This document shows positions 45,740-52,637 of a stretch of DNA of 52,637 nucleotides, in pieces (position 1 is the first letter of the stretch; each line of letters starts with the position of its first letter). The stretch is from Actinoallomurus sp048498315 (GTDB lineage: Bacteria; Actinomycetota; Actinomycetes; Streptosporangiales; Streptosporangiaceae): positions 1-52,637 of the forward strand of contig JBEHYF010000016.1 in the NCBI GenBank assembly GCA_048498315.1, written 5' to 3'. The position numbers and the translations under genes were made by a program. The notes under the pieces were generated by a model that saw only the letters and a list, made by a program, of their open reading frames with translations, searched no databases and was not told where the DNA came from.

Positions 45740-46201
45740 ATGAGACCCGCCAGCTTGCTTGTCGGCCTCTCCGTCATCGCCGTCGGCTTCGCCGGAACGC
45801 CGGCCCACGCGGCCGGTGGCCTGCTCGACGGTTCCATCACCGTGGGAAGCTCGACCTGCTCGTGGACCAATGCGAGCACCAGCGACGTTCCCCCGAACAC
45901 CCTGACGGTCGACCACACCACGGTCCACCCGAGCTGCAACGGCAGCATCACGGCGAACCTGGCCAACGACCCGACCGTCACCTTCGACGACGCGGCCGGC
46001 ACCGCATCGTCCCCAGAGATCGACGTCACCGGTACGGTGCTCGGCGTCAATTGCGGGTACAAGGTGACGAACGTCTCGATCGCCCGCCAGGGGACGACGA
46101 GGACCTACTCCGGCGGTCCCTACACCGCAACGAAGACCTCGGGCAGCTTCCTGTGCCCGAGCACCGAGACCGTCAACTCGGCCACCTTCACCTTCCACTG
46201 A
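45740..46201 (+). CDS. small secreted protein
   Basis: A 153-residue exported protein. The signal peptide ends at AHA-A near 24-25. The mature part is Thr/Ser/Asn-rich, beta-like, with four Cys (STCSW, PSCNGS, GVNCGY, SFLCPS) that could form two disulfides. GAGGAGGA lies just upstream of the ATG at 45740. I do not recognise a family beyond a general resemblance to small secreted actinobacterial proteins. It is followed by a strong terminator and is monocistronic. Confidence 0.8.
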   Translation: MRPASLLVGLSVIAVGFAGTPAHAAGGLLDGSITVGSSTCSWTNASTSDVPPNTLTVDHTTVHPSCNGSITANLANDPTVTFDDAAGTASSPEIDVTGTVLGVNCGYKVTNVSIARQGTTRTYSGGPYTATKTSGSFLCPSTETVNSATFTFH

Positions 46202-46226
46202 TCACCTGACGACTGATCAGCTGACG

Positions 46227-46265
46227 GCCTGATCCGGGGCTCCCAGGCGCGGCCCCGGATCAGGC
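46227..46265 (+). terminator. strong hairpin terminator
   Basis: A perfect 14-bp stem: left arm 46227-46240 (GCCTGATCCGGGGC) and right arm 46252-46265 (GCCCCGGATCAGGC) with an 11-nt loop, 25 nt after the stop of the secreted protein gene. No T-run follows. Confidence 0.8.
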
Positions 46266-46703
46266 GTCGCGGCATGCCAACCGGCACGTCGTCGCGTCTG
46301 GGAGAGGGGCTGTGCGCCGCCCTCGTTCAGCGCCGCGACGAACCCCGCGTGACCGTCGATGTACGCTCCGCCGCACTGCGGCGAGAACCGAAGCGCCTCA
46401 CCCGGACCGCGGCCGGTGACGACCCTCGACGGATCATGGATACCGCCGGTGACCGGGCAGTTGTTCGAGCCTGGGCGTAGCCACACCGCCGAGGACGAGG
46501 CGTCTTGCCGGTGATACGCGAGGCCGCGCCGCCCGGCACCGAGCAAAGGCCATCGCCCTCTCATCGAGGCGACCGACGCCGTGCGGCCGACCCGGAACCC
46601 GGGTATGGAGGCAGGCCGGACCACTCCGGCCCGCGAAGATCACCACCCCGCGACTGCAACGCGGATCCGATCGGTTACCCAACGGTTTCTTGGTCGTGGG
46701 GTC
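46266..46703. other. 438-nt region without a recognised gene
   Basis: Frames on both strands are open but carry no family motif I trust. It precedes the IclR promoter. Confidence 0.4.
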
Positions 46704-46732
46704 TTGACGTCCTCCGAGGCGACATGCATAGT
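46704..46732 (+). promoter_or_regulatory. promoter of the IclR operon
   Basis: TTGACG (46704-46709) and CATAGT (46727-46732) are 17 nt apart, a good -35 and fair -10, about 50 nt before the IclR start. The inverted repeat at 46755-46773 lies just downstream. Confidence 0.6.
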
Positions 46733-46754
46733 GTGAGCCCACGATGCGGTGACG

Positions 46755-46773
46755 ATTCCCGCAATGTGGGAAT
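46755..46773. promoter_or_regulatory. IclR-type operator candidate
   Basis: ATTCCC (46755-46760) and GGGAAT (46768-46773) form an inverted repeat with a 7-nt centre, between the promoter and the ribosome binding site of the IclR gene. Its place would allow autoregulation. Confidence 0.55.
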
Positions 46774-46784
46774 TGGAGGGATCC

Positions 46785-47579
46785 GTGGGTGATCGTGTGA
46801 GCTCCGAGGGGGGGTCGGTCCAGGTCGTTCGCAAGTCGGCTCAGATCCTGGACTGCTTTTCGGCGGCGACTCCTCGGCTGCGGGCCTCAGAGATCGCGCA
46901 GATGACCGGGATGCCCACCTCGACGGTGGCGCGGATCCTGCGCACGCTGGTCGACGGGAACCTGCTGCAACGCCAGGGGAACGTCTACAGCATCGGACTT
47001 CGGGTGATGGCCTGGTCGGCCGCCGCCAATGCCGGATCGGACCTGATCGCGACGGCCCGGCCGCTCGTGGAGGCCCTGCGCGACCAATGCGGCGAGAGCT
47101 GCGGAATCTACATTCGGCAAGGCGGCAGCCGGGTCGCGGTGCTCCAAGCCGAATCGAAGGCCTCGGTCATCTACCGCGGCTACATCGGCCAGGTCATGCC
47201 CCTGCACGCGGGTGCCGCGGGCAAGGTCTTCATGGCCTACGATCCTGAAGCCCTCAAGGCCGTTCTTGAGGAGGGGCTGGTGGCCTACACCCCGAAGACC
47301 GTGGTCGACCCGGTGGTGCTGGGTGAGCATCTTAAGCGGGTGCGTCAGCAGGGGTGGGCATTCTCCGAGGAGGAGCGGGAACTCGGCCTGAACTCCCTGG
47401 CCGCCCCGATCTTCGGTGCGGGGGACGTTCTGGTCGCCGCACTGGCCATCGGCGGGCCGTCGTTCCGGCTCACCGCCTCCGCCGCGGAAAAGTTCGCCGA
47501 CCAGGTGACCGGCTGCGCCGCAACGATCTCCAACAGGCTGCTGTGGAACGGGGACGGCGGCGGCCCGCCTCGAATCTGA
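46785..47579 (+). CDS. IclR-family transcriptional regulator
   Basis: A 264-residue regulator with an N-terminal winged helix (SAQILDCFSAATPRLRASEI, then GMPTSTVARILRTLVD) and the C-terminal ligand domain (PLHAGAAGKVFMAY, then GWAFSEEERELGLNSLAAPI). The GTG at 46785 has GGAGGG 4 nt upstream; an earlier ATG at 46764 lacks one. It is 75 nt from the lyase gene in the same direction and most likely senses a substrate or intermediate of that pathway. Confidence 0.9.
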   Translation: MGDRVSSEGGSVQVVRKSAQILDCFSAATPRLRASEIAQMTGMPTSTVARILRTLVDGNLLQRQGNVYSIGLRVMAWSAAANAGSDLIATARPLVEALRDQCGESCGIYIRQGGSRVAVLQAESKASVIYRGYIGQVMPLHAGAAGKVFMAYDPEALKAVLEEGLVAYTPKTVVDPVVLGEHLKRVRQQGWAFSEEERELGLNSLAAPIFGAGDVLVAALAIGGPSFRLTASAAEKFADQVTGCAATISNRLLWNGDGGGPPRI

Positions 47580-47654
47580 CATGACCGCAGGCGGTAACCA
47601 TGCACCCCTGCCTCACCGCACCCATTCACTTCCAGCTCAAAGCGAGGTTTTGCC

Positions 47655-48530
47655 ATGTCTGACGTCCGCGTCCGATTGCGCGAGCTCATCTCGGAGCGCG
47701 CGGCGATACCGGCCCCCGGCGTTTTCGACGGCCTGTCGGCATCGCTGACGGCGAGCACGGGGTTCCGGGTGGCATATATGTCCGGTGCGGCCGTTGCCGC
47801 GTCGGCGACCGGGCTGCCTGATATCGGTCTGGCGACCCAGACCGAGTTGGCTCGTCAGGCGGCGCTCATCACGGGGCTGATTGACATTCCGCTGGTGGCC
47901 GATGCCGACACCGGATTCGGCGACGTCATGCACACCTATCGGACCGTGCGGCTCTACGAGCAGGCAGGGGTCGCGGCGATCCAGCTCGAAGACCAGGAGT
48001 TCCCCAAGCGGTGCGGGCATCTCGATGACAAGCGGGTGGTGGATGCCGACGTATTCGCGGCGAAGGTCGAGGCCGCGGTGGCAGCGCGCCGGGATTCCGA
48101 CACGATGATCATCGCCCGTACTGACAGCCGCGCCACGCACGGGTTCGACGAGGCGATCCGCCGGCTCAACCTCTACGTCGAGGCCGGGGCCGACATGGTC
48201 TTTTTTGAGGCGCCGCAGACTCTGGAGGAGATTCGCCGGATTCCACGCGAGGTCACGGTACCGGCGGTGTTCAACCTGGTACCGCGCGGCAAGTCACCCG
48301 CGGTGGAGTTCCGGGAACTGGCCGAACTGGGGTACGCGCTGGTCATCCTGCCCGGACTCAATATCGGTGCCGCCGCCGCGGCGATGCGGTCCGCCCTGTC
48401 GCGGGTGGCCCGCGGCGACGCCGGCACCAGTGGTCAAGATTCGCCCCGCGAGCTGTTCGACTCGCTCGGCCTGAAGTTCTGGGAGGAGCTTGATGGCCGG
48501 TTCAGCGATAGGACGGTGAACCGTGGCTGA
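47655..48530 (+). CDS. isocitrate lyase/PEP mutase family C-C lyase (PrpB-like)
   Basis: A 291-residue enzyme of the superfamily that contains 2-methylisocitrate lyase, dimethylmalate lyase and oxaloacetate decarboxylase. Metal-binding VADADTGFGDV, QLEDQEFPKRCGH (with the KRCGH Cys used as general acid in true lyases), IARTDSRATHG and FFEAPQTLEEI are in order. AGCGAGG lies 7 nt before the ATG at 47655. The next gene starts inside its 3' end. With aconitase-type subunits following, a C-C cleavage giving pyruvate or succinate plus a small acid is expected. Confidence 0.88.
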   Translation: MSDVRVRLRELISERAAIPAPGVFDGLSASLTASTGFRVAYMSGAAVAASATGLPDIGLATQTELARQAALITGLIDIPLVADADTGFGDVMHTYRTVRLYEQAGVAAIQLEDQEFPKRCGHLDDKRVVDADVFAAKVEAAVAARRDSDTMIIARTDSRATHGFDEAIRRLNLYVEAGADMVFFEAPQTLEEIRRIPREVTVPAVFNLVPRGKSPAVEFRELAELGYALVILPGLNIGAAAAAMRSALSRVARGDAGTSGQDSPRELFDSLGLKFWEELDGRFSDRTVNRG

Positions 48531-49785
48531 CACATTGATCGAGAAGGTGCTGAGGCGTGCCTCCGGGAGCGCCTCGGTCGCCGTCGGCGACATCGTCGTG
48601 TGCGACGTGGACATGGCGGTACTGATCGATATTCAGTTCGCCCATGACCGGCTGGCCGACGTGGTGTCCGTGCACGACCCCGACAAGGTCGCCATCGTGC
48701 TGGACCATGCGGTTCCGGCACCGTCCGTCCGCGACGCCGAATCCGGTCGCGCCGCCCGGGCCTTCGCCGCTGCACACGGCATCAAGCGGTTGTACGACGT
48801 CGGTCGGCACGGGATCGTCCACCAGGTTCTCGCCGAACAGGGACTGGCCTTGCCCGGCACCGTGATCGCATGCACCGATTCGCACACCTGCGCCGCCGGC
48901 GCGGTGGGGGCGGCGGCGCGCGGACTGGGGCCGGCCGAGCTGTTGTCGATCGTGTGCACCGGCCGTACCTGGTACCAGGTCCCGCCGACGATCCGCTACG
49001 ACCTGCACGGCCGCAAGCACCCGTGGGTGAACGGGAAGGACATCTTCCTGCACATCGCCGACCGCTATGGCGACGCCACCGGCCAGGCGATTGAATTCGG
49101 CGGTCCCGGCCTGGCCGACCTCCCGATGTCCGACCGCAGGACGATCGCCACCCAGGGCGCCGAGATCGGCGCCGACTTCACCATCTTCCCCTCCGATCGG
49201 GTGTGCCGCGACCATGTGGCCGCGGTGGCACCGCACGCCGAGGTCATGGACGTGCAGCCGGACGAGGACGCCGAGTACGCGGCGCGGCGGACGGTGGATC
49301 TGGCGGCGGTACCCCCCATGGTGGCGCTCCCCGGAACCGTCATCAACAACGCCAGGCCGGTCCAAGACGTCGTCGGCACGCCCATCGACCAGGCGTTCAT
49401 CGGGTCCTGTGCCAACGGGCAGCTCGCCGACCTGGAGATCGCCGCCCGTATCCTCAAGGGCAAGCGGGTGGCGCCCTCCACCAGACTGATCGTCACCCCC
49501 GCGAGCCAGCGCATCTACGCCGAGGCCGCCCGTCGAGGCTATCTCGCGGATCTGGTCGAGGCCGGCGCAACGGTCACCAACCCCACCTGCGGCGCCTGTT
49601 TCGGCTACCACATGGGGGTCCTCGGGCCGGGTGAGGTCTGCCTGACGGCGAGTACCCGCAACTTCAAGGGGCGGATGGGCAGCCCGGACGCATCGATCTA
49701 CATGGCGTCCCCGGCGACGGTGGCCACCTCAGCGATCCGCGGCGTGATCAGTGATGTGCGGGAAATGGACGTGATCGACTCATGA
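48523..49785 (+). CDS. aconitase-family dehydratase large subunit (LeuC/DmdA-like)
   Basis: A 420-residue [4Fe-4S] dehydratase/hydratase large subunit. The cluster ligands are in IACTDSHTC, FIGSCANGQ and NPTCGACFGYH. RNFKGRMGSPDASIYMASP is the substrate-loop block of the family. It is the length of 3-isopropylmalate/dimethylmalate-type large subunits, not full-size aconitase. The GTG at 48523 overlaps the lyase gene by 8 nt, and the next start overlaps its stop by 4 nt. No leucine genes are near, so a substrate other than isopropylmalate is inferred. Confidence 0.88.
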   Translation: MADTLIEKVLRRASGSASVAVGDIVVCDVDMAVLIDIQFAHDRLADVVSVHDPDKVAIVLDHAVPAPSVRDAESGRAARAFAAAHGIKRLYDVGRHGIVHQVLAEQGLALPGTVIACTDSHTCAAGAVGAAARGLGPAELLSIVCTGRTWYQVPPTIRYDLHGRKHPWVNGKDIFLHIADRYGDATGQAIEFGGPGLADLPMSDRRTIATQGAEIGADFTIFPSDRVCRDHVAAVAPHAEVMDVQPDEDAEYAARRTVDLAAVPPMVALPGTVINNARPVQDVVGTPIDQAFIGSCANGQLADLEIAARILKGKRVAPSTRLIVTPASQRIYAEAARRGYLADLVEAGATVTNPTCGACFGYHMGVLGPGEVCLTASTRNFKGRMGSPDASIYMASPATVATSAIRGVISDVREMDVIDS

Positions 49786-50315
49786 CCACGACAGAACCTG
49801 CCGGCGGCGAGCTGCGCGTCGAAGGCCGCGCCTGGGTCTTCGGTGATGGCATCAACACCGACGACATGTACCCGGGCTTCGCCATGCGGCTGCCGCTCGA
49901 TGAGGCTGCGCGGCACATGTTCCATGCCACCCGGCCGGACTGGCCGAACCTGGTCAGCTCGGGTGACGTCGTGGTCGCGGGGCGAAATCTCGGGCTCGGC
50001 TCCAGCAGGCCGGTGCCCCTGCTGTTCAAACACCTGGGCGTCGGTGCGCTCGTCGCCGAACAGTTCAACAGCCTCTTTTACCGCAACTGCATCAACTATG
50101 GCCTGCCGGCTCTGGCCGTCCCCGGCATCACCGATGCCGTCAACGAGGGCGACCATCTGAGGATCGACGTCGCCGGGGGGCACGTCACCAACATCACCAC
50201 CGGCAAGACCCTCTCCGTCACGCCGCTGCCGGAACTGCTGTTGTCGGTTCTTTCCGCAGGCGGACTGTTTCCACGACTCGAAGCCGCCGGATATCTCCGA
50301 CCCGCCCCATCCTGA
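49782..50315 (+). CDS. aconitase-family dehydratase small subunit (LeuD/DmdB-like)
   Basis: A 177-residue swivel-domain subunit. It has VFGDGINTDDMYPG near 19-32 and the substrate-contacting GRNLGLGSSRPVP, then EQFNSLFYRNCINYGLPAL. The usual serine loop is GCGSSREHA in LeuD; here it is LGLGSSRPVP, a change in the residues that read the substrate. ATGA overlap with the large subunit. The two genes form one enzyme that hydrates or dehydrates the compound cut by the lyase. Confidence 0.88.
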   Translation: MTTTEPAGGELRVEGRAWVFGDGINTDDMYPGFAMRLPLDEAARHMFHATRPDWPNLVSSGDVVVAGRNLGLGSSRPVPLLFKHLGVGALVAEQFNSLFYRNCINYGLPALAVPGITDAVNEGDHLRIDVAGGHVTNITTGKTLSVTPLPELLLSVLSAGGLFPRLEAAGYLRPAPS

Positions 50316-50350
50316 AAGGGGACAGGATCACGACCCTGCGAGTACTCGCG

Positions 50351-50632
50351 GTGTCATGCCTTGCGACCGTCGTCGCCGGCACCATCGCGGGACCGTCATC
50401 GGATCGAACGCCTTCTGGAGCGAGGGTGCTGCTGCCCCTCCTCTACTCGTTCAACAGCATTCCCCCGGTGGTGCTCTACCCGCTGTTCCTGCTGTTCCTG
50501 GGGATCGGTGAGCTGAGCCGCGGCGGTTTCGCGTTCCTCAGCGGGGTGCTGCTGATCGCGGTTCTCGCGCTCGTGCCCACCCTGCTGCTGTGGTGGATCG
50601 AGGGACGGGTGCGGAGGCGGTATGGCGGATGA
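50351..50632 (+). pseudogene. decayed ABC permease (NitT/TauT type)
   Basis: The frame VSCLATVVAGTIAG, then LLPLLYSFNSIPPVVLYPLFLLFLGIGELSRGGFAFLSG (shown here as NSIPPVVLYPLFLLFLGIG), matches the central spans of NitT/TauT/SsuC permeases. It jumps to the final-helix type LIAVLALVPTLLLWWIEGR. About 80-100 residues between them are missing, as is a proper N-terminus. The reading frame is open, so an in-frame deletion is likely. It was probably the substrate importer of this operon. Confidence 0.65.
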
Positions 50633-50681
50633 ATCCCCGTGCCGGCAGATCGAACGAGCCGATGCCGAAAGGAGAAATGCA

Positions 50682-52130
50682 ATGACGCGATCGGCCACCG
50701 AGCCGGAATCTGCTCCCGGAGAGCCGACCGACCCCCAAGGCCCGACCGGCCGGCTCGCGGCCTGGCTGGCCGCCACCGGCACCGAGGACATCCCGCGGGC
50801 CGTGCGGGAGCGCGCCGCCCACCTGATCCTTGACGGCATCGGATGCGGCCTTGTCGGGGCGAAGCTGCCGTGGTCGCAGAGAGCCGTCGCCGCGATGACC
50901 TCCGTCGAGGACCCTGGTCGGCACACCCTCATCGGCTGGGACGAGCGGGTCAGTGGACAGGCCGCCACAGTCCTGAACGGGGCGTTCATTCAGGGGTTCG
51001 AGCTGGATGACTACCATCCGCTCGCCCCGCTGCACAGCGCGTCTCTGATCATCCCGGCCCTGCTGGCCACCGCCGAGGATCTCGGCGGGGTCACGGGCCG
51101 GGACTTCCTCACCGCCGCGGTCTTCGGGTTCGAGGTCGGGCCGAGGGTCGGACTGGCGTTGCACGGTGGGCAGATGATCAACCGCGGCTGGCACTCGGGC
51201 TCGGTCTTTGGAACGCATGCGGCTGCGGCGGCCTGCGGGCATCTGCGCGGGCTCAACGCCGCCCAGTTCGAAGATGCGCTCGGGCTGGCCGGTACCCAGT
51301 CATGTGGCCTGATGGCGGCCCAGTACGAGGCGATGAGCAAGCGCATGCACCACGGCTTCAGCTCCCGGGCCGGCTACTACGCCGCCGTCTTCGCCGACCA
51401 CGGCTACACCGGCATCAAGCGCGTGTTCGAGCGCGAGTACGGCGGCTGGCTGGCCACGTTCGGCGAGGGCCACGACCCCGACCCCGACCAGGTCGTGGCC
51501 GATCTGGGCAGCCGCTGGGAGACCGAGCGCATCGCGATCAAGGCGTATGCGTCGATGGCGGGTCTGCACGCCGCCATCGACGGAACCCTTGACCTCCGTC
51601 GTGAGGGCCTGAAGGCCGATGACGTCGACCATATCCAGGTGACCGTGGGGCCCGGCGTGTACCACCACGGCTGGTGGGTGCCCGAACGCCCGCTCACCAC
51701 CGTCGGCGCTCAGATGAACATCGGCTACGCCATTGCGGCGGCCCTGGTCGACGGCCAGGTCCTGGCGGCCCAGTTCGCCCCGGACAAGCTCGAGGACGAC
51801 GCCATCTGGCGGCTGATCGAGCGGACCGAGGTACGCATGGACGAGAGCTTCGAAAAACCCGGCGGACCCGGCCGCTACACCACCGACCTGGTCTTCACCA
51901 CCACCGACGGCAGGCGGGTCGAGCACCGGGTGCCGACTCCTCCCGGCGGGCTCGACCGCCCCCTGGACAACGCCGCGATCCGGGAGAAGTACCACGCGCT
52001 GACGGAGGGGATCGTCTCACCCGCGCGCCGCGATCGCATCGCATCCCTCGTGCTCGGCCTGGACGACGACATCGAGATCGACGAGCTGATCGACGTGCTC
52101 ACCGGCGCCGTCGGCTCGGTGCTCGCATGA
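50682..52130 (+). CDS. MmgE/PrpD family protein
   Basis: A 482-residue MmgE/PrpD enzyme (2-methylcitrate dehydratase, cis-aconitate decarboxylase and relatives). Family blocks are DGIGCGLVGAKLPWS, GFELDDYHPLAPLHSASLI, EVGPRVGLALHG, NRGWHSGSVFG and IKAYASMAGLHAAID. The ATG at 50682 is chosen because AAAGGAGAA lies 5-7 nt upstream. It ends the operon; about 50 nt separate it from the permease remnant. It probably dehydrates, isomerises or decarboxylates the pathway's hydroxy acid. Confidence 0.9.
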   Translation: MTRSATEPESAPGEPTDPQGPTGRLAAWLAATGTEDIPRAVRERAAHLILDGIGCGLVGAKLPWSQRAVAAMTSVEDPGRHTLIGWDERVSGQAATVLNGAFIQGFELDDYHPLAPLHSASLIIPALLATAEDLGGVTGRDFLTAAVFGFEVGPRVGLALHGGQMINRGWHSGSVFGTHAAAAACGHLRGLNAAQFEDALGLAGTQSCGLMAAQYEAMSKRMHHGFSSRAGYYAAVFADHGYTGIKRVFEREYGGWLATFGEGHDPDPDQVVADLGSRWETERIAIKAYASMAGLHAAIDGTLDLRREGLKADDVDHIQVTVGPGVYHHGWWVPERPLTTVGAQMNIGYAIAAALVDGQVLAAQFAPDKLEDDAIWRLIERTEVRMDESFEKPGGPGRYTTDLVFTTTDGRRVEHRVPTPPGGLDRPLDNAAIREKYHALTEGIVSPARRDRIASLVLGLDDDIEIDELIDVLTGAVGSVLA

Positions 52131-52434
52131 CCGGTCCGCCCAGCCGACCCCGCGGCGGACCGAACACCAGGCGGGGCACGTGACGAAGACGGCGGTTCCG
52201 AGGATCTGACCGACGTGTGCCCGGAGGACCTGCCGCGGGACCGCCGTGCTCTCGCGGCAGGCCGGTTCCAGGACGGCGTGACCGCCGGCCGCCGGTCGCT
52301 TCGCTCGCCGGGCCGTCCGCGGGTGCCGCTCGGCCTGCCCGCGAGGCCTCAGGCGTTCCTGACAGGATTGGCCGGCGGGTCGGGGAAGATGGACTTCCGG
52401 TCGGCCTGACCGTAGCTCTGGCACGGGCTGCTCC
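52131..52434. other. 304-nt region without a recognised gene
   Basis: GC-rich sequence after the MmgE/PrpD stop. No hairpin or motif stands out. A frame continues toward the partial ORF at the window end but without a clear start. Confidence 0.35.
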
Positions 52435-52637
52435 ATGCCCGCCAGAACCAGCCCCGACCGGCGCGGCAAGGTCCTCGAACGCCTGGCCGCCCAGACCTGG
52501 CGGGCATGGAAGGGCACCGACCTGGCCGCCATCCTCGGGATCGACAACGTCAACAGCTTCCGCGTCCAACTGTCCCAATGGCCACACCAAGGACACATCA
52601 ACAAGATCGGCGCTGCCCTCTACGCACCCGCACTTAG
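52435..52637 (+). CDS. partial winged-helix-like small protein (runs off the window)
   Basis: At least 67 residues beginning MPARTSPDRRGKVLERLAAQ and continuing TDLAAILGIDNVNSFRVQLS and HINKIGAALYAPAL at the edge; the frame is still open. The pattern of helix, turn and a hydrophobic second helix suggests a small winged helix. There is no good ribosome binding site, and the frame is open upstream too, so the real start may be earlier. Confidence 0.4.
   Translation, partial: MPARTSPDRRGKVLERLAAQTWRAWKGTDLAAILGIDNVNSFRVQLSQWPHQGHINKIGAALYAPAL

Noticed and set aside
46217..46624. 135-residue minus-strand frame with DGHAGFVAAL, reminiscent of prepilin DUF1559 ends
   Set aside because: The similarity is a few residues, there is no prepilin signal, and the 14-bp terminator lies at its end.
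48523..50315. Leucine biosynthesis (leuCD)
   Set aside because: The family is right, but the context (lyase, MmgE/PrpD, IclR) and altered LeuD substrate loop argue for another acid.

Overview
The window is very GC-rich DNA with dense, often 1-11 nt overlapping genes, frequent GTG starts and GGAGG-type ribosome binding sites. It looks like a chromosomal segment of a filamentous actinomycete; Streptosporangiales or a relative is my inference. Supporting content is the actinobacterial group 1h [NiFe]-hydrogenase, two copies of a methyltransferase family expanded in such organisms (Methyltransf_19/DUF574), a large LuxR-type ATPase regulator and many small secreted proteins. I saw no rRNA, tRNA, CRISPR array or intact insertion sequence.

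Layout. 0.4-3.1 kb: a class I glutamine amidotransferase, a 29-bp tandem repeat, a GPR1/FUN34/YaaH-type transporter and very small proteins. 3.2-16.3 kb: the hydrogenase island. A minus-strand operon (10787 to 3172) runs: 565-aa unknown protein, maturation protease, HypA, hemerythrin-like protein, small subunit HhyS, large subunit HhyL, NifU-like protein, DUF5947 protein, 69-aa protein. Divergent from it on the plus strand are a PadR regulator, a SIS-domain protein, a HypC-type chaperone and a second SIS protein. A convergent minus-strand hypC-hypD-hypE operon follows. HypB and HypF are not in the window. 16.7-20 kb: a secreted phospholipase D-like protein and a thiamine-diphosphate enzyme, separated by a promoter region with a strong palindrome. 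20-25.8 kb: a sugar/lipid-glycan cluster with a membrane glycosyltransferase, two epimerases (one strikingly like the UDP-sulfoquinovose synthase SQD1), a dolichol-phosphate-mannose-synthase-like GT2, a GtrA flippase-like protein and a methyltransferase. 26-33.5 kb: a lipoprotein, a Methyltransf_19 protein, an amide-use module (MarR, binding protein, permease, acetamidase/formamidase) and a broken second Methyltransf_19 gene. 33.6-37 kb: AraC regulator, VOC protein and a short UvrA-like ABC protein. 37.5-39.6 kb: a secreted M28 peptidase. 39.7-41.1 kb: three gene remnants in a row (DUF2470, siderophore ABC ATPase, haloalkane-dehalogenase-like hydrolase). 41.2-45.6 kb: an orphan molybdate-binding lipoprotein and a LAL-family regulator. 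45.7-46.3 kb: a secreted protein with a strong terminator. 46.7-52.1 kb: an IclR-controlled operon with a PrpB-like lyase, LeuC/LeuD-like dehydratase subunits, a decayed ABC permease and an MmgE/PrpD protein. The window ends inside a small winged-helix-like ORF.

How the genes work together. The hydrogenase island should make a cytoplasmic-facing, oxygen-tolerant, high-affinity H2-oxidising enzyme with most of its own maturation apparatus; several co-operonic proteins have no settled function. The IclR operon has the parts of a methylcitrate- or dimethylmalate-like branch (dehydratase/hydratase plus C-C lyase) but no citrate-synthase-type gene, which suggests catabolism of an imported substituted hydroxy-dicarboxylate or tricarboxylate. 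These two, with the SQD1-like glycan cluster, are the best candidates for undescribed biology.
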